NCBI GenBank assembly: GCA_018714825.1
Contig: DVMU01000180.1
Location: 1 to 42,378 of the forward strand
Source of the DNA: Candidatus Pullichristensenella excrementigallinarum
Lineage (GTDB): Bacteria > Bacillota > Clostridia > Christensenellales > Aristaeellaceae
Length of the DNA: 42,378 nt
Reading direction: 5' to 3'
Shown: piece after piece, positions 9,601 to 19,288 of the stretch
Layout of the letters: each line of letters begins with the position of its first letter
Numbering within the stretch: position 1 is the first letter of the stretch
The notes under the pieces: generated by a model
Told to the model about the DNA's origin: nothing
The model's database searches: none
Seen by the model: the letters and a program-made list of their open reading frames with translations, nothing else
Translations under genes and position numbers: made by a program

Positions 9601-10513
9601 CGGCAAAGACATCGTTTGCGGAAATGGAGATCGTATATCCGCTTTTGTTGACGAGCGAAACGTCAAAACGGAGCATGGGATACTCGGGATCGTAGGATAC
9701 TTCGGTCAATTCAAGATAGACGCCGTTTTGATCGATCAATACCGCGTCGCTTGTAGAAGAGGAGGAGGGCGGCGTTTCCCCGGAAGGCAGAGCGGCGTCC
9801 CCGGGATGGATGCCCTGGCGATAATCCTGCAAAGAGACCGCGTCTGCGCGGTCAACGCCCTGATACAGGCGCTTGACCTCTTCGATGTTTATCGCGAAAT
9901 TGAGATTTTGGATGACGCCTTCTCCGTCGTCATAGGAGGCGGAGGTTACGCCGATGACTTCGCCCTGATCGTTAAACAGCGCGCCGCCGCTGGAGCCGGA
10001 GGAAATGGGAGCGGTAAATTGAATGTATTCCACGCCGTATTCCTCAAACAGCGCGCTGATATTCCCCATGGAAACCGTGTTGAGAAGGCCCTTGGGGCTG
10101 CCGATGGCGACCACCTGCTCGGCCCGCTGCAGGCTTTCGCCGTCTCCCAGGGGAAGGGGCGTGCGATCCGTAGGCTCGGAGAAACCGAGGATGGCAAGAT
10201 CCGCCTCTTCATCCGCGGCATAGACAGTTTCCACGGTGTAGGAATACCCTTCGTCTGAGCGCGCAACGATTGTTTCGGAATCTTCCATCACATGATAATT
10301 GGTCACCAGAATATCGTTTTCAAAGGCGACAAATCCGCTTCCGGTGGCGATGGGGTCGCCGTATTCATCGTAAATTTCCAAAAGCAGGACGGATTTGGCC
10401 GCGTCGTTGATCGCGGTGACGTCGTCGGAAAAGGAGATTGTCTCCGCTAGGGAAGCCCAGGAAACAATGGGCAAAAGCGCGATGATAAGGATTGCGACGA
10501 GTACTTTCTTCAT
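6623..10513 (-). CDS. Secreted trypsin-like serine protease with six beta-domain repeats and a peptidoglycan-binding domain
   Basis: A 1296-residue exported protein. Residues 1-24 are a signal peptide. Residues 35-220 are a DegP/trypsin-like protease with the triad His74 (TNYHVM), Asp105 (EADLAI) and Ser175 (SGSSGGAL). Six related domains of about 120-130 residues follow, starting near 256, 385, 529, 674, 823 and 964. Each begins with an IDQGG/IDRNG-like strand and contains a core close to YPMIRFDGN. Linkers between repeats 2 and 5 are almost pure serine. A PG_binding_1 domain (about 1100-1170, YLQTRLYLMGYYDG...FGNQTAQAV) and a C-terminal beta domain end the protein. GGGGAGG precedes the start at normal spacing. 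It is monocistronic, between convergent UPF0489 and divergent gyrB. The likely role is a wall-anchored housekeeping or processing protease; the substrate is unknown. Confidence 0.88.
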   Translation of the reverse strand: MKKVLVAILIIALLPIVSWASLAETISFSDDVTAINDAAKSVLLLEIYDEYGDPIATGSGFVAFENDILVTNYHVMEDSETIVARSDEGYSYTVETVYAADEEADLAILGFSEPTDRTPLPLGDGESLQRAEQVVAIGSPKGLLNTVSMGNISALFEEYGVEYIQFTAPISSGSSGGALFNDQGEVIGVTSASYDDGEGVIQNLNFAINIEEVKRLYQGVDRADAVSLQDYRQGIHPGDAALPSGETPPSSSSTSDAVLIDQNGVYLELTEVSYDPEYPMLRFDVSLVNKSGYTISISANDVFADGREVDGIGIYDVADNSSIPEYFFFTPLPGDFVDLSGAQNLSFVLEVWNSENFQTLFSVPVSLANPLAQGNSSSTQPSSGMYTLIDQGGVFLEVEPGYYDDYPMIRFDGNISNYSGQEISIFVMDSFVDGKSTGGGGIFDVADGASIPEYFFVCSEDGMGGEDIFQDAQSISLVLDVSDADSYDTLFTVSLNFVRDGSVFVPANAASSSSSSSSSSSSPQPTSGMYTLIDQGGVFLEVEPGYYDDFPMIRFDGNISNYSGQEISIFITNSFVDGKSTGGGGIFDVADGASKSDYFFVCPEEGRGGEDIFQNAQSISLVLDVSDADSYDTLFTVSLNFVRDGSVFVPANAASSSSSSSSSSSSSPQPTSGMYTLIDQGGVFLEVEPGRYEDYPLIRFEGNVSNNSGHEISILVTESFVDGQAAGGAGIFEIADGASFSDSFFISPENKEEDQDSFLNAQSGTVTLRVIDANTFATLFDVPVSFVRQGSAFVPANAASSSSSSSSSSSSSSSSSPQPTSGMYTLIDQGGVFLEVEPGYYEDYPLIRFEGNVSNNSGREITVLVTESFVDGQAGGGAGIFDIPDGASLSDSFFVSPDVREGSHSLYQNAQSGSLTLRVIDANSYSTLFDIPITFVRQGSVFIPSIGSSQASGEAVFSIDSGVEGIVPIDRNGLWLMLTESSFRASDGQLRFDVSMENQTGHTIAISIRDAYADGVEVDGIGIYDVDDGASIPEYFFFEPLSGQGDLQNFRELSFTMRVYDYDTYETLFEQPVTLLRSGTSSASLPVASSPTAEPTSRPLRELSNGDEGNDVVYLQTRLYLMGYYDGEIDGIFGNQTAQAVYAFKMANGIYDSDSEKYVATFEMLECLNSGSAIYYSEPEFALVLEGYGQWEFPGNDRIRMRVKVTNTAKRKTIKAFEMYMYAVDVWGDPIYGEDMVYYGTTEKTVSPGQTVYSDYITMPDKSQVDTVYAGIHKIIYTDGTIKEASPVDYYYWEID
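8041..9354 (-). repeat. Near-identical internal gene repeats, period about 432-447 bp
   Basis: The segment TGTACATGCCGGAAG (plus-strand sense) recurs at 8041, 8488 and 8923, with a variant at 9355, so the spacings are 447, 435 and 432 bases. Surrounding sequence is almost identical between copies, and length differences fit changes in the number of serine codons in the GAGGAC-type tracts. This is the DNA counterpart of protease repeats 2-5 and points to recent unequal recombination or slippage. Confidence 0.9.
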
Positions 10514-10574
10514 TCAAAATCCTCCCCTGTCGGCATACACCGTTGGAATTTTCATTGATACGCCGTATGGAAAC

Positions 10575-10580
10575 AGTATA
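10575..10580 (-). promoter_or_regulatory. Possible -10 element of the protease gene
   Basis: TATACT on the minus strand, about 60 bases before the start codon. No good -35 lies at 16-18 bases, so this is a weak call. Confidence 0.35.
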
Positions 10581-10694
10581 GCACAGAATTTCTTTAAAGA
10601 AAACCAAAAATTTCTACATCCTGCATCTTTTGGGCGAAGAAGTGTCGGATATCTACGTCGCCGCTGTTAAACTTTCATACAGGCGTTTATTCGC

Positions 10695-10723
10695 TGGCTA
10701 AACACGCAAAAAAGTGCTATAAT
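10695..10723 (+). promoter_or_regulatory. Extended -10 promoter of gyrB
   Basis: TGCTATAAT (10715-10723) gives a perfect -10 with the TGN extension. The -35 candidate TGGCTA (10695-10700) is poor, which is common for extended -10 promoters. It lies about 58 bases before the chosen gyrB start. Confidence 0.7.
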
Positions 10724-10750
10724 AATATAGTAGGGAATTTGCGCTCCTGA

Positions 10751-12715
<1,965 letters not shown>

Positions 12716-12730
12716 TGGGAGGCGCGAGAC

Positions 12731-15214
<2,484 letters not shown>

Positions 15215-15247
15215 ACAGCGCCGCTCCGATCCGGAAAATTTTGAAGA

Positions 15248-15285
15248 GGGCCTCGCGCGGAAAGAAAGTAATCCGCGCGGGGCCC
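15248..15285 (+). terminator. Hairpin downstream of gyrA
   Basis: Fourteen-base arms starting GGGCCTCGCGCGGA (15248-15261) pair with 15272-15285 with one G-U wobble. Only TTT follows, so termination efficiency is uncertain, but it is the first strong hairpin after the gyrA stop. Confidence 0.6.
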
Positions 15286-15430
15286 TTTGGCTTCGCAAAA
15301 AAGGCGCTTGACAGGCTGCAGGGAGAGGCACAAATAGATACATGCTGAATGCATGTCCTCGGAGGGTTATGGCATGACGTGCAACCAATATATGGGAGCG
15401 ATTTTTCTTCACCTTGCTCCTCTGCAAAAT

Positions 15431-15456
15431 CAAGCGCGACGTACACGCCGCCGCGC
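15431..15456 (+). repeat. Partial copy of palindromic block A
   Basis: GCGCGACGTACACGCCGCCGC-type sequence nearly matches the palindrome at 15611-15639 but its right arm is degraded. It sits immediately before the 179-bp repeat, giving the order A-B-C-D-E-A. Apart from this and the gyrA hairpin, positions 15286-15430 hold only a 6-bp inverted repeat ACATGC/GCATGT at 15340-15356. Confidence 0.7.
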
Positions 15457-15460
15457 CCCT

Positions 15461-15639
15461 GCGTGTCAAAATTTTTTGACACGCTCCATGAAAATCTGCG
15501 GATTTTCATGGAAGGGGAAGAGACCTGCGGAAATCTGAAAATCTCCCGATTTTCCGGGCGATTTCCTGACGGGCGGAATTATTTTTCCTCCGCTTATGCT
15601 CCGGAAAAACCGAGCGCGACGTACACGCCGTCGCGCTCG
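15461..15639 (+). repeat. 179-bp modular palindromic repeat, copy 1
   Basis: Five hairpins in a row fill this element. Block B: GCGTGTCAAAA/TTTTGACACGC (15461-15484, perfect 11-bp arms). Block C: CCATGAAAATC/GATTTTCATGG (15486-15511, perfect). Block D: nested GGAAATC/GATTTCC and GAAAATC/GATTTTC (15529-15566). Block E: TTTTTCC/GGAAAAA (15582-15609). Block A: CGAGCGCGACG/CGTCGCGCTCG (15611-15639, perfect). The whole element recurs inverted at 17223-17401 with the same length. On the minus strand, block A is followed by a T run from block E, so it could terminate leftward transcription. Confidence 0.9.
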
Positions 15640-15661
15640 ATTTGTATGATGGTGTATGATG

Positions 15662-15680
15662 GCTCCGAACGGAGCTTTTT
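15662..15680 (+). terminator. Short rightward terminator
   Basis: GCTCCG/CGGAGC arms (15662-15667, 15670-15675) with a two-base loop, followed by TTTTT. It could stop any transcript leaking past gyrA before the convergent isomerase gene. Confidence 0.5.
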
Positions 15681-15692
15681 CGGCAAGCAGAG

Positions 15693-15710
15693 AGGGGGCC
15701 GAAGCCCCCT
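15693..15710 (-). terminator. Probable terminator of the RpiB-like gene
   Basis: On the minus strand AGGGGGC-TTCG-GCCCCCT forms a seven-pair stem closed by a stable C(UUCG)G tetraloop, 11 bases after the stop codon. The following sequence TCTCTGCTT is only moderately T-rich. Confidence 0.55.
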
Positions 15711-15720
15711 TCAAATCAAA

Positions 15721-16302
15721 TTAGTGCAATTCCGGTTCCGGCTTGTCGATCAATACCAGCGGATAGTCGCCCAGGTGCTTGACCTTGAAGCCGTTCTTCT
15801 TGTATTCCTCGTAGTCGAACGCATTGAGCTCATCGACTGCGACCTTGTGGAACTCATAGAAGTTCGGGCAATATTCATAGCCATCGCCGAAGTTGTGATA
15901 CAGATAGGCGTCGGCGATGTCGCAGCCCATGGCCGGAGAGACATAGAACGCGCCCATGGAAAGGACGTTGACATTGTTGCCGGTAATGGCGCGCAGCGCG
16001 GCGGGAACGCTCTCGACCACGCCCGCGTGCACCCTGGGGCACTTGCTGGCGCCGATGTGAATGCCCATGCCGGTGCCGCAGAAGATCAGCGCGCGCTCGA
16101 ATTCGCCTTCGGCGATCATCGCGCCAACGCGCAGGCCCAGGCGATGGAACATCCATTCGGTGTTTTCCACATTGGGATCGGTCACGCCGATGTCGGTAAT
16201 TTCCCAGCCCCACTTGCGCAAGTGCTCGCACACCGCCTCCTTGAGCGGGTATCCGGCAAAGTCTGCAGCCACGAGTATCTGCTTGTCCTTGACCATTTTC
16301 AT
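15721..16302 (-). CDS. RpiB/LacA/LacB-family sugar-phosphate isomerase
   Basis: A 193-residue aldose-ketose isomerase of the RpiB/LacAB fold. VAADFAGYPLKEAV (11-24) corresponds to the usual DHAGFxLKE phosphate/sugar site, and CGTGMGIHIGASK (73-85) carries the catalytic cysteine in CGTG. It is about 40 residues longer than typical RpiB (about 150), with an extra C-terminal segment. This fits the less-studied branch that includes pentose or erythrulose phosphate isomerases; the exact sugar cannot be read from sequence. GGAGG lies nine bases upstream. It stands alone between a terminator-like hairpin and the palindromic repeat, with no sugar transporter or kinase nearby. Confidence 0.85.
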   Translation of the reverse strand: MKMVKDKQILVAADFAGYPLKEAVCEHLRKWGWEITDIGVTDPNVENTEWMFHRLGLRVGAMIAEGEFERALIFCGTGMGIHIGASKCPRVHAGVVESVPAALRAITGNNVNVLSMGAFYVSPAMGCDIADAYLYHNFGDGYEYCPNFYEFHKVAVDELNAFDYEEYKKNGFKVKHLGDYPLVLIDKPEPELH

Positions 16303-16327
16303 AGGCTTTTTCCTCCTTATTCTTCAA

Positions 16328-16353
16328 AAGAAGCGGTGCAAAGACCGCTTCTT
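16328..16353 (-). terminator. Hairpin between the SH3 gene and the RpiB-like gene
   Basis: On the minus strand AAGAAGCGGT/ACCGCTTCTT are perfect 10-bp arms with a six-base loop, ending in TTTT. It may terminate the SH3 transcript, or act as a leader attenuator for the isomerase, whose ribosome site begins about 12 bases later. I could not find a clear isomerase promoter in 16354-16439. Confidence 0.6.
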
Positions 16354-16439
16354 CGGATGCGATGAAATCCCATACGCATACCTACCCGAGCAAGCGAAGA
16401 TCGCTTCCCGGATAAGCGCTATTTGATTTTTCCCAAAGG

Positions 16440-16934
16440 CTAGACCGCCTTTTTCAGCCCGCTCAGGAGCACGCAGCCGCCTTCTCCATTGGGAGTGCGC
16501 ACATAGCCCCAGCGCCCGCTGGTCTGATAGAGGATGACCAATTCATCCTGGCTGAGCGTTCCGGTCTTGGAAGAACTGGTGCTGGGCTTGGAATACATCT
16601 TCAGAGAAGAAGATTGCACATAATAGATGTTGTCCAGCCTTGCCGCGCCGTAATAGCTCAGGTAAGTTTTGTAGATATAACCCGATACGCCGCGCGAGGA
16701 GCAGACCTGAATCCAGCCGCCCACATTGTCCAAATAGAACAGCTTCGTTCCCGCGCGCAGCTTGCCGATGATCTCCCCTTCCGTTCCGGAAGGCAGCGAA
16801 TGCACACGGACATAATCCCCCGTCACCTTGACAAGACTAATGATGCGTGCCTTGGCCGCAAAGGCATTGGCGGGCAACAGAAGGGACAAAATCAGCGCCA
16901 AACAAAGCGCCATGCGCAACATACGCTTGATCAT
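16440..16934 (-). CDS. Secreted protein with two SH3-like domains
   Basis: A 164-residue exported protein. Residues 1-27 form a signal peptide with a basic start, a leucine-rich core and an AFA cleavage site. Two bacterial SH3 (SH3b) modules follow: about 33-95, with the pattern VTGDYVRVHSLPS...GWIQV...GYIYKTYL, and about 100-160, with LKMYSKPS...GRWGYVRT. SH3b domains commonly bind peptidoglycan peptides, so a wall-associated role is likely. No catalytic domain is present. GGGGAGG precedes the start, and a promoter lies just upstream. Confidence 0.85.
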   Translation of the reverse strand: MIKRMLRMALCLALILSLLLPANAFAAKARIISLVKVTGDYVRVHSLPSGTEGEIIGKLRAGTKLFYLDNVGGWIQVCSSRGVSGYIYKTYLSYYGAARLDNIYYVQSSSLKMYSKPSTSSSKTGTLSQDELVILYQTSGRWGYVRTPNGEGGCVLLSGLKKAV

Positions 16935-16954
16935 GAAAACACCTCCCCTTCCTT

Positions 16955-16983
16955 ATTCTAACATATTCCATGGCAAAAGTAAA
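16955..16983 (-). promoter_or_regulatory. Predicted promoter of the SH3-domain gene
   Basis: Minus-strand TTTACT (16978-16983), 17 bases, then TAGAAT (16955-16960) preceded by TG (extended -10). The start codon is about 20 bases downstream, so the leader is very short. Confidence 0.6.
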
Positions 16984-17021
16984 CTTCTCTAAGCACATCC
17001 GAAAAAAAATCTTAGAGAAGT
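16983..17021. promoter_or_regulatory. 11-bp dyad at the -35 of the SH3-gene promoter
   Basis: ACTTCTCTAAG (16983-16993) and CTTAGAGAAGT (17011-17021) are perfect inverted repeats with a 17-base spacer that contains a run of eight A. The left arm ends on the predicted -35. It could be an operator or a hairpin; no known regulator motif is recognised. Confidence 0.55.
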
Positions 17022-17076
17022 CCAAATTTCAACACAAACAGGAGGGCGCACAGGGCCGCAGACTGCCCAAAGAGTT

Positions 17077-17229
17077 CTGTGGGCAGGCCCTTCCCAATCG
17101 AGCGCATGAAAATTCGCAGATTTTCATGGAGCGCGTCAAAATCCTTTTTCGACACGCAGAGAGGCCATGCTTGCGCATGGCCTCAGACTGTCGAAAAAGC
17201 CTGTGGGCAGGCCCTTCCCAATCGAGCGC
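17077..17229. repeat. 29-bp direct repeat bracketing a truncated palindromic element
   Basis: An exact 29-base sequence beginning CTGTGGGCAGGCCC and ending AATCGAGCGC occurs at 17077-17105 and 17201-17229. Between them is a shortened version of the 179-bp repeat: block C-like (17105-17129), block B-like (about 17133-17157) and a block F palindrome GAGGCCATGC/GCATGGCCTC (17161-17184). The block F hairpin is itself enclosed by CTTTTTCGACA (17144-17154) and TGTCGAAAAAG (17189-17199). Blocks D, E and most of A are missing. Confidence 0.8.
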
Positions 17230-17401
17230 GGCGGCGTGTACGTCGCGCTCGGTTTTTCCGGAGCATAAGCGAAGGAAAAACAATTCCTTCCGTCAGGAAA
17301 TCGCCCGGAAAATCCAGAGATTTTCAGATTTCCGCAGTCCTCTTCCCCTTCCATGAAAATCCGCAGATTTTCATGGAGCGTGTCAAAGAATTTTGACACG
17401 C
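17223..17401 (-). repeat. 179-bp modular palindromic repeat, copy 2 (inverted)
   Basis: The reverse complement of 15461-15639 over its full length. By eye I count about ten substitutions and no gaps. Several substitutions fall in loops or are G-T compatible, so the hairpins are largely kept. In plus orientation block A is followed by GTTTTTCC, as in a terminator. The pair encloses 15640-17222, which holds the isomerase and SH3 genes. Confidence 0.9.
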
Positions 17402-17428
17402 AGAGGCCATGCTCGCGCATGGCCTCTG
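17401..17428. repeat. Palindromic block F
   Basis: Perfect 12-bp arms CAGAGGCCATGC/GCATGGCCTCTG with a four-base loop, abutting the end of repeat copy 2. A slightly shorter version lies at 17161-17184. It is 16 bases from the stop codon of the DUF378 gene and could serve as its leftward terminator, although no T run follows. Confidence 0.75.
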
Positions 17429-17444
17429 CCAAGGGAAAAGGGTC

Positions 17445-17654
17445 TTATTCGCTCTCGCGGGCGGGATTGCGTTCGCGGAACAGAAGCGAGATGCACCACA
17501 GACCGGCGATGCCGACGATGGTGTAGATCACGCGGCTGACCACTGCGGCCTGCCCGCCGCAGATATAGGCGACCAGGTCGAACTGAAACAATCCCACCAA
17601 CAGCCAGTTGATCGCGCCGAGAATGGTAATGACCAAAGATGTACGATCCAGCAT
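17445..17654 (-). CDS. DUF378 family small membrane protein
   Basis: A 69-residue protein of the DUF378 (YuzA-like) family. Two membrane segments are evident, about 8-28 (VITILGAINWLLVGLF) and 37-60 (AVVSRVIYTIVGIAGLWCISLL), with the family's GAINWLLVG motif and a charged tail. The start at 17654 is set by AAGGAG upstream; the open frame extends further but only through cinA. Function is unknown for the family. No clear promoter was found in the 91-base gap to cinA, so it may be cotranscribed with cinA. Confidence 0.85.
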   Translation of the reverse strand: MLDRTSLVITILGAINWLLVGLFQFDLVAYICGGQAAVVSRVIYTIVGIAGLWCISLLFRERNPARESE

Positions 17655-17745
17655 TTTCTTCCACTCCTTTTCCGCCGTTTCCGGCGTGATGAGAATAGAA
17701 TAGCCGACTTCTGGCGCATTTATACCGGTTTGGCAGGGAATTTTT

Positions 17746-19014
17746 TCATTCGGCGGAAGAGGAGGCGTTGCGAGAGGACTCGGCATGGAGGATTTTAAGC
17801 CGCAGCATATTGAGGGCATTCTGACAGGCGAGGGTGCGAACCCATTCGCGGTCGCCGCGAAATTGGAATGCCTCCGTCCAGACCTGCTGCCCATGGGCTA
17901 CGCCCACATAGACCAATCCGACGGGCTTCTCGGCGCTTCCTCCGTCCGGGCCGGCGATGCCCGTGGTGGAGACCGCCCAATCGGCCTTCGCCGCGCGCAG
18001 GGTTCCCAGGGCCATTTCATGGGCGCATTCCGCGCTCACCGCGCCGAAACGGGAAAGCGTCTCGTTTTGAACGCCCAAAAGGCGATGTTTGGCCTCGTTA
18101 GAATAGGTGACATATGATTCGTTCAGTGCGCGGCTCGCGCCCGGGCAATCGACAAATGCGGCAGCCAACTTTCCGCCCGTCAGGCTTTCGGAGAAGGCGA
18201 CGGTCTCGCCTCGCGCCTCGAGCAATTCCAATACCGTCTGTGCCAGAGGATGTTTTAGGCCCTCGGCATATACCGCCTCGCCCAACCTTTTCCGGATTTC
18301 CTCTTCCAGAGGAGCGATCAGGCGCTGCGGGTCCTCGTCCGTCCGCACGCGCGCGCTGATGCGCGCGACGACCTCGCCCGCGCCGCAATAGAGCGCGAGC
18401 GTCGGATTGTCGGAATGGAACAAATCCTGCAGAAGGGTTTCCACCTTCGATTCCCCCACGCCGAACACCCGCAGAAAGCGCGAGGCGATCTTGGCGCCGC
18501 TGCGCTTTGCCAGATACGGCGCGAGTTGACGCTCGAACATATCCTGCAATTCGCGGGGCGGTCCGGGCAGGACGGCAACGGCCTTTCGGCCGCTTTCTAC
18601 AATGCATCCCGGCGCGGTACCGCACAGGTTGGGCAAGACGATCGCGCCATGGGGGAAGTACGCCTGCTTTATGTTGTTCTGCGTCATCTCGCGGCCGATG
18701 CGCTGCATCCGCGTGCGGATGGCCTCGAGGCTCGGGGCGTGCAATTCCATGGGAAGGCCGAAAAATTCCCCGACCATTTCCTTGGTCAGATCGTCCTCGG
18801 TCGGCCCCAGCCCGCCGGTGGTGATGACCATATCCGCGCGCGAAAGAGCTTCGTTGAGCGCTTCTTTGACCCGGCCGGGATTGTCGCCGACCGTCGTATG
18901 CCGATAGAGGGTCACGCCCAATTCCGAAAGCCTGCGCGAAAGGTACTGCGCGTCGGTATTGGAGATCTGGCCCATCAGCAGTTCCGTTCCAACGGAGAGA
19001 ATTTCCGCGATCAT
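17746..19014 (-). CDS. cinA: CinA-like protein (competence/damage-inducible; nicotinamide-nucleotide amidase domain)
   Basis: A 422-residue two-domain protein. The N-terminal MoCF-like domain (about 1-170) has TTGGLGPTEDDLT and the LPGPPRE motif, the signature of the CinA/COG1058 group. The C-terminal CinA domain (about 260-415) has SESLTGGKLAAAF and STTGIAGPDGG and in characterised proteins deamidates nicotinamide mononucleotide. The usual AESCTGG cysteine is leucine here (SESLTGG); the serine is retained. The start is ATG 19014, seven bases after GGAGG, rather than an ATG 18 bases upstream. Linked to NAD recycling and, in some species, competence. Confidence 0.95.
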   Translation of the reverse strand: MIAEILSVGTELLMGQISNTDAQYLSRRLSELGVTLYRHTTVGDNPGRVKEALNEALSRADMVITTGGLGPTEDDLTKEMVGEFFGLPMELHAPSLEAIRTRMQRIGREMTQNNIKQAYFPHGAIVLPNLCGTAPGCIVESGRKAVAVLPGPPRELQDMFERQLAPYLAKRSGAKIASRFLRVFGVGESKVETLLQDLFHSDNPTLALYCGAGEVVARISARVRTDEDPQRLIAPLEEEIRKRLGEAVYAEGLKHPLAQTVLELLEARGETVAFSESLTGGKLAAAFVDCPGASRALNESYVTYSNEAKHRLLGVQNETLSRFGAVSAECAHEMALGTLRAAKADWAVSTTGIAGPDGGSAEKPVGLVYVGVAHGQQVWTEAFQFRGDREWVRTLACQNALNMLRLKILHAESSRNASSSAE

Positions 19015-19057
19015 CGTCTTGCCTCCATCCATCGCATTGCTTCAGAGTTCCGGGAGA

Positions 19058-19086
19058 ATTATAGCACACGCGCGCGTCTCCCTCAA
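19058..19086 (-). promoter_or_regulatory. Predicted promoter of cinA
   Basis: Minus-strand TTGAGG (19081-19086), 17-base spacer, TATAAT (19058-19063) with a TGC extension. The cinA start is about 43 bases further on. Confidence 0.75.
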
Positions 19087-19229
19087 GCGCAAATCGCCTG
19101 GCGCGGGCGCTCCGGGATATTTTTGACCGGCACGGCCGCAAAGCGGCAAAAAAAATTCCGCGCCGAACGCGCGCGGGCACAGGATTTTTCAGGATATGCG
19201 TTTGGGAGAGGGAGGAGGGAAGAACGCGC

Positions 19230-19261
19230 AAAATCCCCTCTTCCGGGGGAAGGGGGATTTT
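19230..19261 (-). terminator. Long hairpin after the mosaic membrane protein gene
   Basis: On the minus strand a stem starting AAAATCCCCCTTCC and ending GGAAGAGGGGATTTT has one mismatch and a three-base loop. A smaller GCCGGT/ACCGGC hairpin precedes it at about 19262-19280. The stem itself supplies the terminal TTTT. The rest of 19087-19229 shows no gene. Confidence 0.6.
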
Positions 19262-19288
19262 GCCGGTTCGCGCGACCGGCGAAGGAGA

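Noticed and set aside
15349-16365. 338-codon plus-strand frame across the palindromic repeat
   Set aside because: The first part is hairpin repeat sequence and the rest is antisense to the RpiB-like gene.
17041-17430. Possible CRISPR array
   Set aside because: Direct repeats are only two, the intervening sequence is itself repetitive and palindromic, and no cas gene is nearby.
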